Source of the DNA: Haliclystus octoradiatus
Lineage: Eukaryota > Cnidaria > Staurozoa > Stauromedusae > Haliclystidae
NCBI GenBank assembly: GCA_916610825.1
Contig: OU744454.1
Coordinates: 2,152,501-2,216,500, forward strand
DNA: 64,000 nucleotides
Direction of reading: 5' to 3'
Position 1 is the stretch's first letter; the number at the start of each line of letters is the position of its first letter. A program made the translations under genes and the position numbers. The notes under the pieces were generated by a model. That model was not told the DNA's origin. It ran no database searches and saw nothing but the letters and a program-made list of their open reading frames with translations. Of this stretch, positions 1 through 10,698 are shown piece after piece.

Positions 1-158
1 TCTGAAGGTTGATACTTTGTTTGGTGGATGTTAATAACAAAGGTGTGCATCGGACCAGATTTACCGAAAATTGTTCAAGTGTATCAATTAACTGAAGCCT
101 GAATGCAATCCGAATTTTGATGTTGCAATTTGACTGTTATTTATCGAAGGTGATTGTT

Positions 159-278
159 CGGTGTCCGACAAAAGGTACAGCCTTCAGGAATCCTAGAGAC
201 ATTTCAACATTTTCTTCAGAATTTCCTCTAACCTTCCGGAATCTAGGATTCCAGGATTCCTACTTTTGTCGGACGCTG
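159..278. repeat. hAT-like MITE, family F, copy 1
   Basis: This is a 120-bp near-palindromic element. Its ends match in inverted orientation (GTCCGACAAAAG on the left, CTTTTGTCGGAC on the right). It is flanked by a perfect 8-bp direct repeat, TGATTGTT, at 151-158 and 279-286. An 8-bp target duplication and C-A/G-G-type termini fit a hAT-derived non-autonomous transposon. A second copy lies at 50318-50493, and degenerate relatives lie near 43780-43950 and 45640-45705. Confidence 0.75.
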
Positions 279-625
279 TGATTGTTATTAATATTGCCGA
301 CTAAAGTTTTTCAAACTGTTCTAATTATTAATTAATGAAAAATGTTATTACAAATAATGAAAACTGAAAAATCAATGTAAAAATATTTTCAAAATCCAAT
401 TTAATCCGACTGAACAATGTCGATCCGATCCGTTTCGAAAGCTGAAGCTCAATCCGAGTCTGATCCGAAATCTGTTCTGATTCAGGTCGGCCTCACAAAT
501 TTTCAGTTACAGTAGGCCTAACAGTAAAACAATAAGATCAATGGAAATGTAATAGATAATTTGTAAAATGTAGATTTTGGATCATGTTCCAGATCCGGTA
601 GAAAGATGAAGATTTGAATACTCAC
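279..625. other. SAP130 intron to the left of its last visible exon
   Basis: I see no further SAP130 exon between the donor at 625 and the left edge. The stretch is AT-rich, with low-complexity runs of 'aatccga' type and no other recognisable feature. Confidence 0.5.
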
Positions 626-3362
626 CGACTCCAACAGCAAAATTACTTGGTACACCAGGAAGTTTAAATGCAGTAACGCCAGTTGCAGAAGCAGATGTAG
701 ACACAGAAGAACCAAGCGAGAATGGTTGTTGTTGATATGAAATTGCAGTGGCTGTTTGTGCTGTAACAGGACCAACTTTCAAAGCATTGTGTAAAGTGTT
801 GACATGAGGTCCTTTGATAATTTGAGAAGTAGAAGTAATATCACCTTGTGGTTTGACTTTGACAGCAGCTATAGCTGATATTTGTGTCTGCGGTGCTGAT
901 GATATCCCTTGTGATTGCATGGAGTCATTAGACGTTACCCGACTTTCGTTAATTCTATGATTTGACATATGAAGATGTGGCGCTGCTGCAAGTGCCGGAG
1001 ACGTCATCCTAGGTGACGGTATAGATGATGTCTTCATACTGGGTGGTCTTACACCAATTTGAATAGGAGTAACCTAGAAATGAGTAAAAGGTAAATATAT
1101 AAAGTTGCAACATATAGATAAACTTTTAAACACATTTAATTGAACTGCTTTTAAGTTATGAGCAATTGTCCAAGGTGTCACAATGGTTCTGAGTAATTGA
1201 AATATTTCTGAATGAGTGCTGGTTTTCTGGGAACAAGGCATCTAAGGCATGACAGCATCTGCTAACCGCTGTATGTTCGCGCTTACGGGTTTTGTGGGAT
1301 GATAGGCCTACTCTTCCATCTAATAGTACAATTACCCACACATCTGCCAAGATGCAAGTTTTGCATCAGTGTATATAGTTATTAGATCAAAACAACTAAC
1401 CAATTTTTTCATACAAACAGGGCTCGAGAAAAACTTTCTGGAATGATGAAATCTTACCTCCTCCGGCTCCCGAAATTTGCCTAACCATAACAAGCAAGGG
1501 AGCTAGTACATACTGCATAAAGACATACAAATTAGATTCAAGAGTCCACCCCAAGTCAAAAGTTGACGCTGAAACAGCTGAAGTATTTGGCTTATTTAGC
1601 TCAACATTTATGATCTCAAAACTTCAACAATTCTCAAACACTAATCATACCCTACCTGTGTTTGAATACTTGATGGACGCAATGACGGAATAGATGATCT
1701 CATGATGCCTGTTGAAGGTCGTGGCGGAGCAACAGCTGCTGCTGCTGCACCTAATATTGGAATGTGTGTAGGGAATGGATATTGAGCAGTTTGAAGAGAG
1801 CCACCTCTGATAAAAGGTCCTTGGTGGAGCTGAGCAGAATTTAATAGTGGATGGCCAGCTCCAGATAGGTAACCAGGAATCAGTGGTGCTTGAAGCGCAG
1901 GCATTGGAGGTAAATGCGGTGATTGAATTGAAGCAGGAGCAATGGCTCGGTTATGAACTGGCTTATTAGACTGAAAAAAAGATACACATCGTAAATTAAA
2001 AAAGGTATGGATCCGTATTAAAGTGAGATAACGCTAAATTGATAAAGATATCAAAAATCTCTGAAATCTCTATTCACCTTAATCAGTTCATTTGTCCGAT
2101 AGCCAGCTGTCTCATTCCCTACAATGATAAATAGATACACACATCAATCTGACAGCATGGTTACCGGAAGACTAAAACATTTGTGACGCCTTAATCAAAA
2201 ATGTGAATTTGTTATGACATGGTTCACATTAGAGTTGGATTGGATTTCCTGATAATTATCAACATTTACAAACTATCTGAATTTGAATCCAATCCGAGCC
2301 TCAAGATTAAAAATTAATTTAATTCAATCCGAAAATTTTCATTCCAAATCCAAAATAAATCTGAACATTTTTGTAAATAAGACAATAGGGTCAGTAATAA
2401 GAGGAATCCTTTCCAAGCGTCCTTACAACACCTGCCTGGTATGGATGCAGAGAGCCTCCACAAGAAGTGTGCAAGGCCTATGGCCCAGTCTGCAAATAAT
2501 GGCAGCTTTTGCCAAGATCTTGGGTCGCAACGGCAAATACTTTGTTGACGTTTGACCATAATTTATCTAAATATCACTGGATCTCTGGTGCGCGATTGCC
2601 ATAATCTGCAGACTGGCCTATGGCTAACAGACATAAAGATACATACTTACATGTGGATTATAGGTTAACATTAGTGAAATAAGATTAAATCAGATTTATT
2701 ATTCCCCAACTGGTTTGTGTTGAAGACTATCTGAAATGAGTTGACTTATAATTACCAGTTCAGTGAGAATACATATAAGTGGGTTCGATCGCTAGTTCAG
2801 TGTTTTCAAATTAAGAGTTGCGTGTGTAAATAAGTGACATTTGAACGCGGCGGGAACCTCTGATGTTCTCTTGAAACCCTATTGTTGTATTCTTGTCTGT
2901 GATTGGCTGGTGCGTGCTGAGCATCCGTGCCAGTCAGCCGAGTGTTGTTCGTTCCACCACGGAACGAAACAAAAATCAAGGTTTTAAACCTAAGAATTTT
3001 GAAAACTACAACACTACCAAAAATTAACCCTGTAATACATTTCATTTAGGACGAGTAGTGCGAAAAAGAAAGATGCTTATGCAATGCAGTTCTAAATTCC
3101 TTTTTTCAAATAAACGACGATATAAATTGCAAAATCGTCTTTACTTTGATCCCACAATATGACTAATCGCAGACTGTAAAAGCATTTAAACATTCAAATT
3201 CACACACTTGATTTCAAAAATACCTGCAATTTGTTGTCCATAATTCCCTTTATCCAGTTTATCCTTCTCAGATATAGAAGGAGCACTATTAATAACAGTA
3301 CGAACGCTGCTGTTCAACACGCCTTCTCGATGATCATGTCTCTCCTCGTGTGACCTTTTCAT
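626..3362 (-). CDS. SAP130: SAP130-like Sin3 corepressor subunit, 5' exons (partial)
   Basis: Four coding exons read on the minus strand: 3224-3362 (start ATG at 3362), 2078-2118, 1656-1970 and 626-1073. Phases join cleanly (1, 0, 0, 1) and give 314 residues before the left edge cuts the gene. The sequence is low-complexity and rich in Ser, Pro, Ala, Gln and Thr. It contains THIPILGAAAAAVAPP, which resembles the HLPRGAAAAAV segment I recall from vertebrate SAP130, followed by Arg/Pro/Ser-rich text. SAP130 is a scaffold of the mSin3A-HDAC corepressor, acting in the nucleus. Two similar 'SSIPS-R' stretches suggest an internal repeat. The conserved C-terminal Sin3-binding region lies outside the window, so the call rests on the N-terminal half only. 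The first exon has no clear match to vertebrate N termini, so the start is tentative. Confidence 0.6.
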
Positions 3363-4406
3363 TTTGTCGTAGCATAAAACATTTCACAGCAACAATATTA
3401 TTTCTAAAACAACTCCCTCTCCTTTACAATACCTTGAGCAGATATTTTCAGGGTATAAAGTAATAATAGTATTGATATTTTGTCCTGTACTGGCAAAAAA
3501 ACACAGCACTAACCAACTTTTACTCCTCATTCAAGTTCGAGTTCTTCAGACAAGCGCGCGCACGTTTAGCTTGGCACATCCGGTAACAGAACTCACAGAA
3601 TTCCTCCATTGTTTTTATGTCAAAATATTCAAAAATTACGGAACTGTTTTTTGTACTGTACAAACGGTGTGGTAAACAACATCTATCATTGACTAAATGT
3701 ATTATAACTCTATATTACCTTACAACAAATGTTAAACTGTAATTATTTCAATTTGAAATCTGTGTCGTCGTTTTATATTTTCTACTTTATTGTGTCGTGT
3801 TTACTGTTGGATCACGAAATACAAAATTGTCGGCAGAGATTTGATTGGCTTACAATATCTCACACACAATTCTGATTTCGCGCGAAATTTGTACAGCAGC
3901 ACTTATAAATTTGAAATTTGCTCAGCATTTTTTTTGTAAGTATTGATTGAAATATATACTGCTGAGTCTGATTTGTCAACAAGCTTCATCGTAATATCAA
4001 CGTTTATTTAATATTTGTAGAAATAACGAAATTCATGAGTCAAAAATGTGATGATTATTAAATTTGACGTTTGTTTTGTTATGCTATTGACTTTTCGAAA
4101 AAAGAGCAACTTCAGTTCCTTATTCCTCGTAGAAATTAAATAAACCACCCAATATTGTACTTTGAATTTTGTTCTTGTGAGTTCGAACTTCAAACCGTTA
4201 AAGAAAGATGAGAGCAAAAATTTCTCATAAGCAAAAAGATTTTTCAGTATTTTTCACAATCTGCAAAACTATGTTGACGTCATTCTTTTGTTCGGTTGTT
4301 GAAACCGAGACAAGCAAGCAATGGTATCCTTTTGTCTTCTAAATTGTCTTTATCGCAGCAAACATTTGCTTGATTATTAATCTATTACTGATGTTCATAG
4401 GTAAGA
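3363..4406. promoter_or_regulatory. Shared 5' region between SAP130 and B3GALT6
   Basis: The two genes point away from each other, with 1,044 bp between start codons. The interval must hold both 5' UTRs and promoters. I could not recognise a TATA box or initiator with confidence. An AG at 4399-4400 lies just upstream of the B3GALT6 ATG and could be a cis- or trans-splice acceptor, which cannot be decided from sequence alone. No ORF here looks real. Confidence 0.4.
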
Positions 4407-6365
4407 ATGAGAACTGACAGAGTCCTGAAGATATTTTTAGCTTTATTTGTGTTAATTATCGTTATTATAATTGTCAAGTATAAATGCCAGTATGGAACAG
4501 ACACATCTATAGTCAAACAACATAAGCCAACTCAAGGCTTACGACAAAAGTCAAGAAATACGTTACAACGTTCTGTGACAATTGACACATATTTATTTGT
4601 ACTTATTCTAAGTGCACCAGATGCAATAGAGCGAAGAAATACTTTAAGAGAAACATGGCTTGCTCACAATTTAGTTGCAGGAAAGTTTGTTACAAGACGA
4701 TTTGTTGTTGGGACAAGTTCTTTAGATTCTGAAATATCTTTAGATTTACAAGATGAAAATGAGAAATATAAAGATTTACTTTTACTTGATAATCTGGTTG
4801 ATAGTTATACTGAACTTACTAAAAAATTACTCCAATCATTATTATGGATTTATAAAAATGTAAATGCACAATTTATATTTAAAGCTGATGACGATACATT
4901 TGTCAGATTAGATGCTTTCATAGAAGATATGAAATTGAAGGAAAATATTGCACGATTATATTGGGGATTCTTTAGAGGTGATGCCAAGGTTAAGAAACGT
5001 GGTCCTTGGAGGGAAAATGCCTGGGTCTTATGTGATACATATCTCCCTTATGCGCTTGGTGGTGGATATTTGATAAGCTCAGATTTGTTGGAATATATTA
5101 CTCTCATTGCACCTTATCTACATCTTTACAATAGTGAAGATGTTTCATTTGGTAAGTTTCATGCGAGCAATTAGCCTGCTTCATAATGTCCAAAATAATA
5201 TTTTCTGTTGAATCGACCCTGTATATAAAGTTCATCTGCATATTAGTCCATTTATACCTGGCTGTTATGAAATGTATACAGGTTTTACAGTATCTTAATG
5301 CGGGTATTAGCGGCTTTCTTGGGGGATGACCCAGGGGGATTTGTTGGGATGTGCTAGTGAACATGTGCCCCTGCCCTGAGGGAGGGGGATTTTTTCCGTT
5401 TTGCAAGAACAGGAAATTACTCAGGGGGATAACCCACGGGATTTGTAATGCTGGTCAGCAGTTTTTACAAGTGTCCACCATTATGAACTGAATGCATCTT
5501 GTTTCTTCATTCGTATTTCCATGGTATTTCTCATGCAAAGTCGTTGTTTGTTTGTTTGTTTCTTGAGAAAAACAACATTTTTGAACGATTGTGTAATCCT
5601 CTGCGTATTGTTGTTGAATCATTTGTAAGAAAAGCAAGAAATTTATCATTCCCAATACTTTTTTTTTCCTGGGGGGAGGGGATTATTGAAAAATATTGCC
5701 TCCATACCCCAGGGGGTTAAATGACTTTTGCACAGCATTTTTACAAGAGTTGAGACACGCTTTCATGTGCCGCTATCGTCTCCAATTGGACAGATGCCAG
5801 TCACGTGATTTTTGGATGCCATCTTTGTTCTTTTGAAAACAGGTTCTCAATCATTTCAAGTGAAACGCGCGAAAAAATACAATACAATATGGCTGAAAAA
5901 ACACACAACATTCTCCTGCACATGCGCACTGTTAAAAACGTGCTCGGGTCCAGGCAAAAAGATACAAAAATGGCAGAAGTGTCCTAACTCTTGTAAATAG
6001 ATGGCTCTGGGGAGTCCCCCCGGAAAAACCGCTGATACCTGCATAAACAAAGTAGATCATTTAGATGATCCATTTATTTGATTAAAAATGCTTCCAAACT
6101 TATACTTCAAGGTACTTGGTTATCTCCTATTGCATTAAATCGAATCCACGATGTTCGCTTCGATACAGAATACAAAACAAAAGGATGTCATAATAAATTC
6201 ATTGTTATGCATAAACAAACGAAAGAGATGATGTATGCAAAACAAAAAGAACTTGAAAATAATTGGAGACTTTGTGAAAAAGATAACCAAACTATTTTAT
6301 CGTATGATTATAATTGGAAAGTCCCACCATCAGAATGTTGTAAAAGAGTTCAAGGAATTCCATAG
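4407..6365 (+). CDS. B3GALT6: Beta-1,3-galactosyltransferase 6 (GAG linker galactosyltransferase II)
   Basis: Two exons, 4407-5151 and 6112-6365, join in phase at Gly (SFG/TWL) to give 332 residues, close to the ~329 of human B3GALT6. It is a type II Golgi membrane protein: a short cytosolic tail, one membrane helix at about residues 8-23, a stem, then a GT31 catalytic domain. Visible hallmarks are LILSAPDAIERRNTLRETW, the metal-binding KADDDTF (Asp161-163), LYWGFFRG, LPYALGGGY and EDVSFGTWL, and a C terminus PPSECCKRVQGIP almost matching the vertebrate end. The enzyme adds the second galactose of the GlcA-Gal-Gal-Xyl linker of heparan and chondroitin sulfate proteoglycans. The single intron carries nested transposons. 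An AATAAA about 200 bp past the stop (near 6565) is a likely polyadenylation signal. Confidence 0.95.
5207..5292. repeat. Degenerate fragment of pogo-like MITE A
   Basis: The fragment contains 'CCTGTATATAAAG', 'TACCTGGCTGTTATG' and 'TACAGGTTTTACAGTA', which match the right half of the MITE A consensus seen at 42898-43078. The left half is missing. It lies in the B3GALT6 intron directly beside a second element. Confidence 0.5.
5299..6043. mobile_element. Harbinger-like MITE carrying an inserted hAT-like MITE
   Basis: Imperfect terminal inverted repeats, TGCGGGTATTAGCGGC at the left and the complement of GCCGCTGATACCTGCA reduced to its matching core at the right, bound about 745 bp. TAA lies on both outer flanks (5296-5298, 6044-6046), which would fit the 3-bp TWA duplication of PIF/Harbinger elements. 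Inside are several AGGGGGAT-type repeats and, toward the right end, a hAT-like MITE (5735-6009). The family call is inference from TIR and target length. Confidence 0.45.
5735..6009 (+). repeat. hAT-like MITE, family H1, copy 1
   Basis: This copy is nearly identical over about 260 bp to the inverse copy at 16015-16296. Its right end has the intact terminus AACTCTTGTAAATAGATGG followed by CTCTG. The left terminus is altered. Near identity of the two copies points to recent movement. ORFs of about 62 codons inside both copies are by-products of that identity and not genes. Confidence 0.75.
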
Positions 6366-6776
6366 AATCTCTTGATTAATAATACTTACTGTAATGCAGC
6401 AGGGAAATATTATTGGAATATATTGATATTAGCGTTATCCAGTAATCTGAAATTTTTTAAAGAAATATATCTGATAGGACTTAAAAATAGAAGTCGGAAA
6501 CTAAGTGAAAACAGTGACATTCACGTTTCTGGCGGGTTAAAAAAATATTTATTATTGCTTGAACAAATAAATTGAATTTGTAGACTCTGTGAGATATTAT
6601 GTTTAAGAAAAATTTAACCGTAGACCTACTTTTATTTGAACTAAAATTTGACGAACATTATATATCTTAATATAAACATATCCTATTATTTAAATTATTT
6701 GTTGAACAATCTGTATTGTTAATTTATATTGATGATGAACGAAGATTTGATTGGAAAAAATCTGCTGTTAATTGTC
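6366..6776. other. Tail-to-tail spacer, B3GALT6 / FBXO36
   Basis: Two convergent 3' UTRs meet here. An AATAAA at about 6565 on the plus strand and a TTTATT at about 6629 (AATAAA on the minus strand) are the likely polyadenylation signals for B3GALT6 and FBXO36. Nothing else is recognisable. Confidence 0.5.
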
Positions 6777-7319
6777 TCAGCTGGTATCAAGGCTTTGACG
6801 CATACGCGACACCTGTTTTTGCAATTGTAGTCTATCAGTAAAAAATATTTTCTTCCATCCTATTTCTGCTGCCAGTGATACTATATCATCTGTAGCTGCA
6901 CTGTTATGCTTTTCATAAATGCCTTGCCAGACTTGTTCATCATTACAATCCTTTCGATAAAGTTTACATGTTTGCGATAATCTATGAACATCTTCTAAAT
7001 CTAGAAAGGAGATAATTAATATCACTACACGCTTTGGTAATCGTACCAACCAATCTCCGCATATAACACCATGCACATAATCTAATGTATCTTTTCCAAA
7101 AACACGATTGATCTCTGAACTCATCAAAGTGTCATCTTCGAATTCATCAATATCAAGCTTTCTCTGACTTGGTGGAATGCTTATGTTATCTTTTCTCAAT
7201 GAGATTCTCCACATACGCCATATTACCTCTGTATTTGTAACTAATAATTGATGGAAATCTTTAGAAGGAGCTGGAGCTTGCCCAGTTATCTCAAGACGGA
7301 CCTTACAGCCACCAACCAT
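6777..7319 (-). CDS. FBXO36: F-box only protein 36
   Basis: A single-exon gene of 180 residues. I chose the internal ATG at 7319 because the protein then matches the ~188-residue vertebrate FBXO36. The longer frame upstream (to 7511) adds unrelated sequence overlapping the promoter. Matching text includes PAPSKDFHQLLVTNTEVIWR near the N terminus, an F-box at about 93-133 (LPKRVVILIISFLDLEDVH, then LSQTCKLYRKDC and VWQGIYEKH) and a C-terminal GWKKIFFTDRLQLQKQVSR. F-box proteins bind SKP1 and act as substrate receptors of SCF ubiquitin ligases. No substrate of FBXO36 can be read from the sequence. The vertebrate gene has several exons, so the lack of introns here suggests intron loss or retroposition of an ancestral copy. 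No poly-A tract or target duplication is obvious. Confidence 0.9.
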   Translation of the reverse strand: MVGGCKVRLEITGQAPAPSKDFHQLLVTNTEVIWRMWRISLRKDNISIPPSQRKLDIDEFEDDTLMSSEINRVFGKDTLDYVHGVICGDWLVRLPKRVVILIISFLDLEDVHRLSQTCKLYRKDCNDEQVWQGIYEKHNSAATDDIVSLAAEIGWKKIFFTDRLQLQKQVSRMRQSLDTS

Positions 7320-7620
7320 TATGACAATAATATTATTGTAACGATGACAACGTAGGTTATAAGCAGCAACAACAGCTTTTAATCTACCCAGAATGCATTG
7401 TATGAGCATGCGCAATAAAAGTGTTTGCGTCACCGAGAAAAAATCGTTTTTTTCATCGAAGGGAAGCACATGACTTGGCATTTGGTCATGTGATGATACC
7501 ACGAGGTACAAACAAGTCGCGCGCGAGATAAAAACCTGTTAGAACTCGGAGAACACTGTCCATGTGATCTCTATCCACTCTCTGATTGAGTGGAAGTTCC
7601 AAAGTTTGTTATTCTCTCAC
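7320..7620. promoter_or_regulatory. Bidirectional FBXO36/USF promoter with four CACATG E-boxes
   Basis: Only 301 bp separate the FBXO36 and USF start codons. Four E-boxes of the CACATG/CATGTG type occur at 7467-7472, 7487-7492, 7561-7566 and 7618-7623. Two sit in the octamer palindromes TCATGTGA (7486-7493) and TCACATGA (7617-7624), the latter overlapping the USF ATG. This is the class of site bound by USF and MiT factors, so autoregulation is plausible but is inference. Confidence 0.55.
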
Positions 7621-10600
7621 ATGACCACATTGTTTGGATCTATGACGAGTGCGGGAACGTCCAACCCGTCTACGACGCCATCTTTAGATTTATTAGAAGA
7701 TTCATTGGACGTGAATAACCCTAACAAGGGAAATCTCACTGAAGATGATCAAACGGACACGAATGGATCTTTGAATTCTCAGAAAGATCCATCAACAATC
7801 GGTGGTAACAATGACCAGGCACAAGATGCTAATGATAGTTTACAAGGAAGAGTGAACCAAGGAATGACAAGCTATTCAAATGGTGAAAATGAAGCAACTT
7901 TACAATATCAATACGCTGCTGTTACAGGCCAGGGAGATAATAACGGTGCTGTACCTGTATCATTTGGCGTAGGTGACTCAAATAATCACATTTCTGGAAT
8001 GCGTGTTGTTCATGTTAATGTTGATCAAAGTCAAGGAGTCAATACAACATCCGTTCATAACATCAATACTGCTTCAGCTAGCATTGCCTACTCACTCAAT
8101 GCTGGAAATGCTACTGGAAATAACGCAAATGTATTCCATAATACAGATGCTCAGCAAGTTAATGCTGTTACTGTTGATGGGCAAGGAGATGGGTCAAGAT
8201 ATACTTACTATCCTGCAGTACAAACAGCTGAAGGAAATACCCAACCTGGTCCGTTTTATGTTATGGTTTCACCTCAGGATATGATCCCTGTGTCTGGTGC
8301 TGCTGTCACACCTCCAAGAATTATTGCACCAAGAGCTCATGGTATAGGAGGGTAAGAGCAGAAACGTGATGGATGTGTTCAACTTCATATTTAGTAGCTT
8401 CCTGTGCGTTGGAACAAAACAAATATACCATCGTTTATTGTTGGTATCGATTGTTTGAACAAATCAATGGGTAGTCCCTGGTGTTAAACCGATTTTTTAA
8501 TTATTAACAAAGCGTGTTGTGTTTATTTTGGTCCTTTGGCACTTAATTATACCATTTAGTCACATATGAATGACACATATTTATTCTTTCCGGAATGTAC
8601 ATGATTGTACAACTTTCGTTTCTTTTATTCTTTTGAAATTAAGGTGTTATTTGTTTTTGTAAGAATCAAAGCAGTCTGAAGCGCTGGCACAAAGAAGGCT
8701 CTCTGACAATGTACAGAGTCAAGGAAGGAATAGCTGCCCTGGTCTAACTAAATGAGAGTTTTATGATGATGAAATGTCCCTCCTGTATCAGACAAGAGAA
8801 ATGTCAGACTTATGACAACGTTTAGGCTGTATTGCTACCCCTACAAAGCTCTAATATGTACCCTCTTCATTGAATTTTGTTAAGAAAATATAAAAATCCC
8901 TATTTTCAGACTATTTTTATTTTAATGTCTGCTGGCCTCTACTGAATGTTGCGTTTGTTTATGTACAAGTAAGATCAATGAGGCTTGAAATTTATACTTT
9001 TATTCATATTTTCCTAGCATGCCAGATGGTACAACTTTTGCTATTGAGAACACTGAACAAACGTTACCTGTTGATTTCAGGTGAGAAACTTATCTATTGA
9101 GCTATTGTATGCATGCTAGTTTGCAAGATATGCATTTTTAGCTACCAGAATTAAGAATGTCGTAATTACAGTATTCCAACTTTCAAACATGTGCTTCTTA
9201 TTATTAAAATTCCAAATAGTCATAAAAATTCAACTTTTGCTGGTTTGAAAAACAAAACACTACGAATTGAAACTGATACAATTTAGCAAATACAAATTAT
9301 TGACTTTGTTAGTCCTATAAATCTATAAAAAAAACTACTTTTTGGAAGTAGTTTGTCAACAATATAGTTACAGTAGCTGACAAATGTTGCTACTTATGTT
9401 GTCTGCCCTTAAGTAAACAATATTTGATAACTGTTGTTCTGGTTTTATTATTAATTTTAGAAAGGTAGAAACTGGAAGATCGTCAAGGGACGAAAGAAGA
9501 AGGGCAACTCACAACGAAGGTAGGCAGATATCAGGAAATCCGTAGAAGAATTTGTATGTCTCTTTTTGACTTTTTAAAGCTCTGGTTGTGATCATTGAGC
9601 AGGTATTGGAAGTTCTAAAAAGTAAAATTAATTTGAAATGAATTGAAAATCAAATTAGATTCAATAATATCACAAACCGGGTAAGCTAGTTAGCTAGTAA
9701 CCTCTTTGCCATGGTAATTGGTTAATTGGTTAGTGTTCTTTATGTGAGCGTTGTTTGAATGGATACATGTCCATCCTGACTCCAACCAATAGTACTTCTG
9801 CCTGGGATTGAATCTTAGGCGCTACTGCCTACATGCCTAGGTCCAACACCCTAACCACTACTCCAAAGCACCCAAGTAACCTTTGATTAAACCTTTCTCA
9901 AACCCTGCTTTTACTACTCAAGCAAAGTAACTTTTATTTTGCTTTTTATTAGTCGAGAGACGTCGAAGGGATAAAATCAACACATGGATTACGAAACTTG
10001 CAACTGTTGTGCCTGAATGTCAACTTGAAGCTGCAAAACAAGGGCAAGTCAAGCGCCAAGATGATACTGTCAAGGTACAGTAAAAATAATTGTTATATTT
10101 TCAAATGTTTTCAGGCAAAATCAATCACTAATTATTGATGAACCCAATTGTTTAATATACATACGAAATTAGGAATCCGTAAATGTAACGTCAGTTAAGT
10201 TCCGCCACATATAAGATACATACTCCAAAGTTCAGAATAACCAACTTGTATACCAGCACAGTCAAACATGTCACATTGATACAGCGGCCACCTGCCTGTA
10301 GTAGTCAATCTTACATTTTCTAAAATAGTTTTTTCTATTTAATCAATCCTGTATATAAAGGCCAAGTGCTTGCATAAGGCGGTCAATTTCTAAACTTCTA
10401 ATGGCTGGCTGTCATAGTTCCATGCATAGTCATCTGGTTTTTAATTTTGTGTTTTTATTCATAGAGTAAAGGCGGTATACTCTCGAAGACAGTTGATTAT
10501 ATATTGAAACTTCGTCAAACAAATGAACGATTAACTGATGCGATGAAAGATCATGAAAATGTTATTGCTGAAAATCGTGTTTTGAGACAACAAATTGAAG

Positions 10601-10698
10601 ACCTACGTAGACAAAATACTTTGCTTCATGCGAATTTACAAATACACCAAGAACAAGTTAATCATGGACAAGAGACAGACATGGATTTAGAGCCATAG
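7621..10698 (+). CDS. USF: Upstream stimulatory factor (bHLH-leucine zipper)
   Basis: Five exons, 7621-8351, 9018-9080, 9461-9519, 9953-10074 and 10465-10698, join in phase to 402 residues. The long first exon codes an Asn/Gly/Thr-rich activation region. At its end are the USF-specific motifs YTYYPAVQ, PFYVMVSPQDM and RIIAPRAH. The basic region (about 274-290, RDERRRATHNEVERRRRDK) has the His-Glu-Arg triad that reads E-boxes. It is followed by the helix-loop-helix (KINTWITKLATVVPEC, then SKGGILSKTVDYILKLR) and a leucine zipper to about residue 395. USF dimers bind CACGTG-type E-boxes in the nucleus. It is one ancestral-type USF and cannot be assigned to vertebrate USF1 or USF2. An upstream in-frame ATG at 7564 exists. 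I prefer 7621, and 7642 is also possible. AATAAA follows the stop at about 10718. Confidence 0.93.
9675..9873 (-). repeat. tRNA-derived SINE, family C (USF intron 3)
   Basis: Read on the minus strand it begins with AGTAGTGGTTAGGGTGTTGG, an A-box-like tRNA head, has a weak B box (the complement of GGGATTGAATC) and ends near 'ACCGGGTAAGC'. Relatives lie at 24593, 29915, 39843, 53885 and 59965. Confidence 0.6.
10255..10425. repeat. Degenerate pogo-like MITE A (USF intron 4)
   Basis: It shares 'GCGGCCACCTG', 'TCTAAAATAG' and 'CCTGTATATAAAGGCC' with intact MITE A copies, but both ends are decayed, so this is an old copy. Confidence 0.6.

Noticed and set aside
2283-2559. Overlapping ORFs on both strands in a SAP130 intron
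   Set aside because: They are short, without a family match, in AT-rich intronic sequence, and conflict with the phase-consistent exon model.
5812-6000. 62-codon ORF identical to one at 16024-16212
   Set aside because: The identity is explained by the two copies of a hAT-like MITE. The translation has no family resemblance and reads in several frames equally well.
7320-7511. N-terminal extension of FBXO36
   Set aside because: The frame is open, but it overlaps the divergent promoter and has no similarity to the family. The internal ATG gives the expected length.
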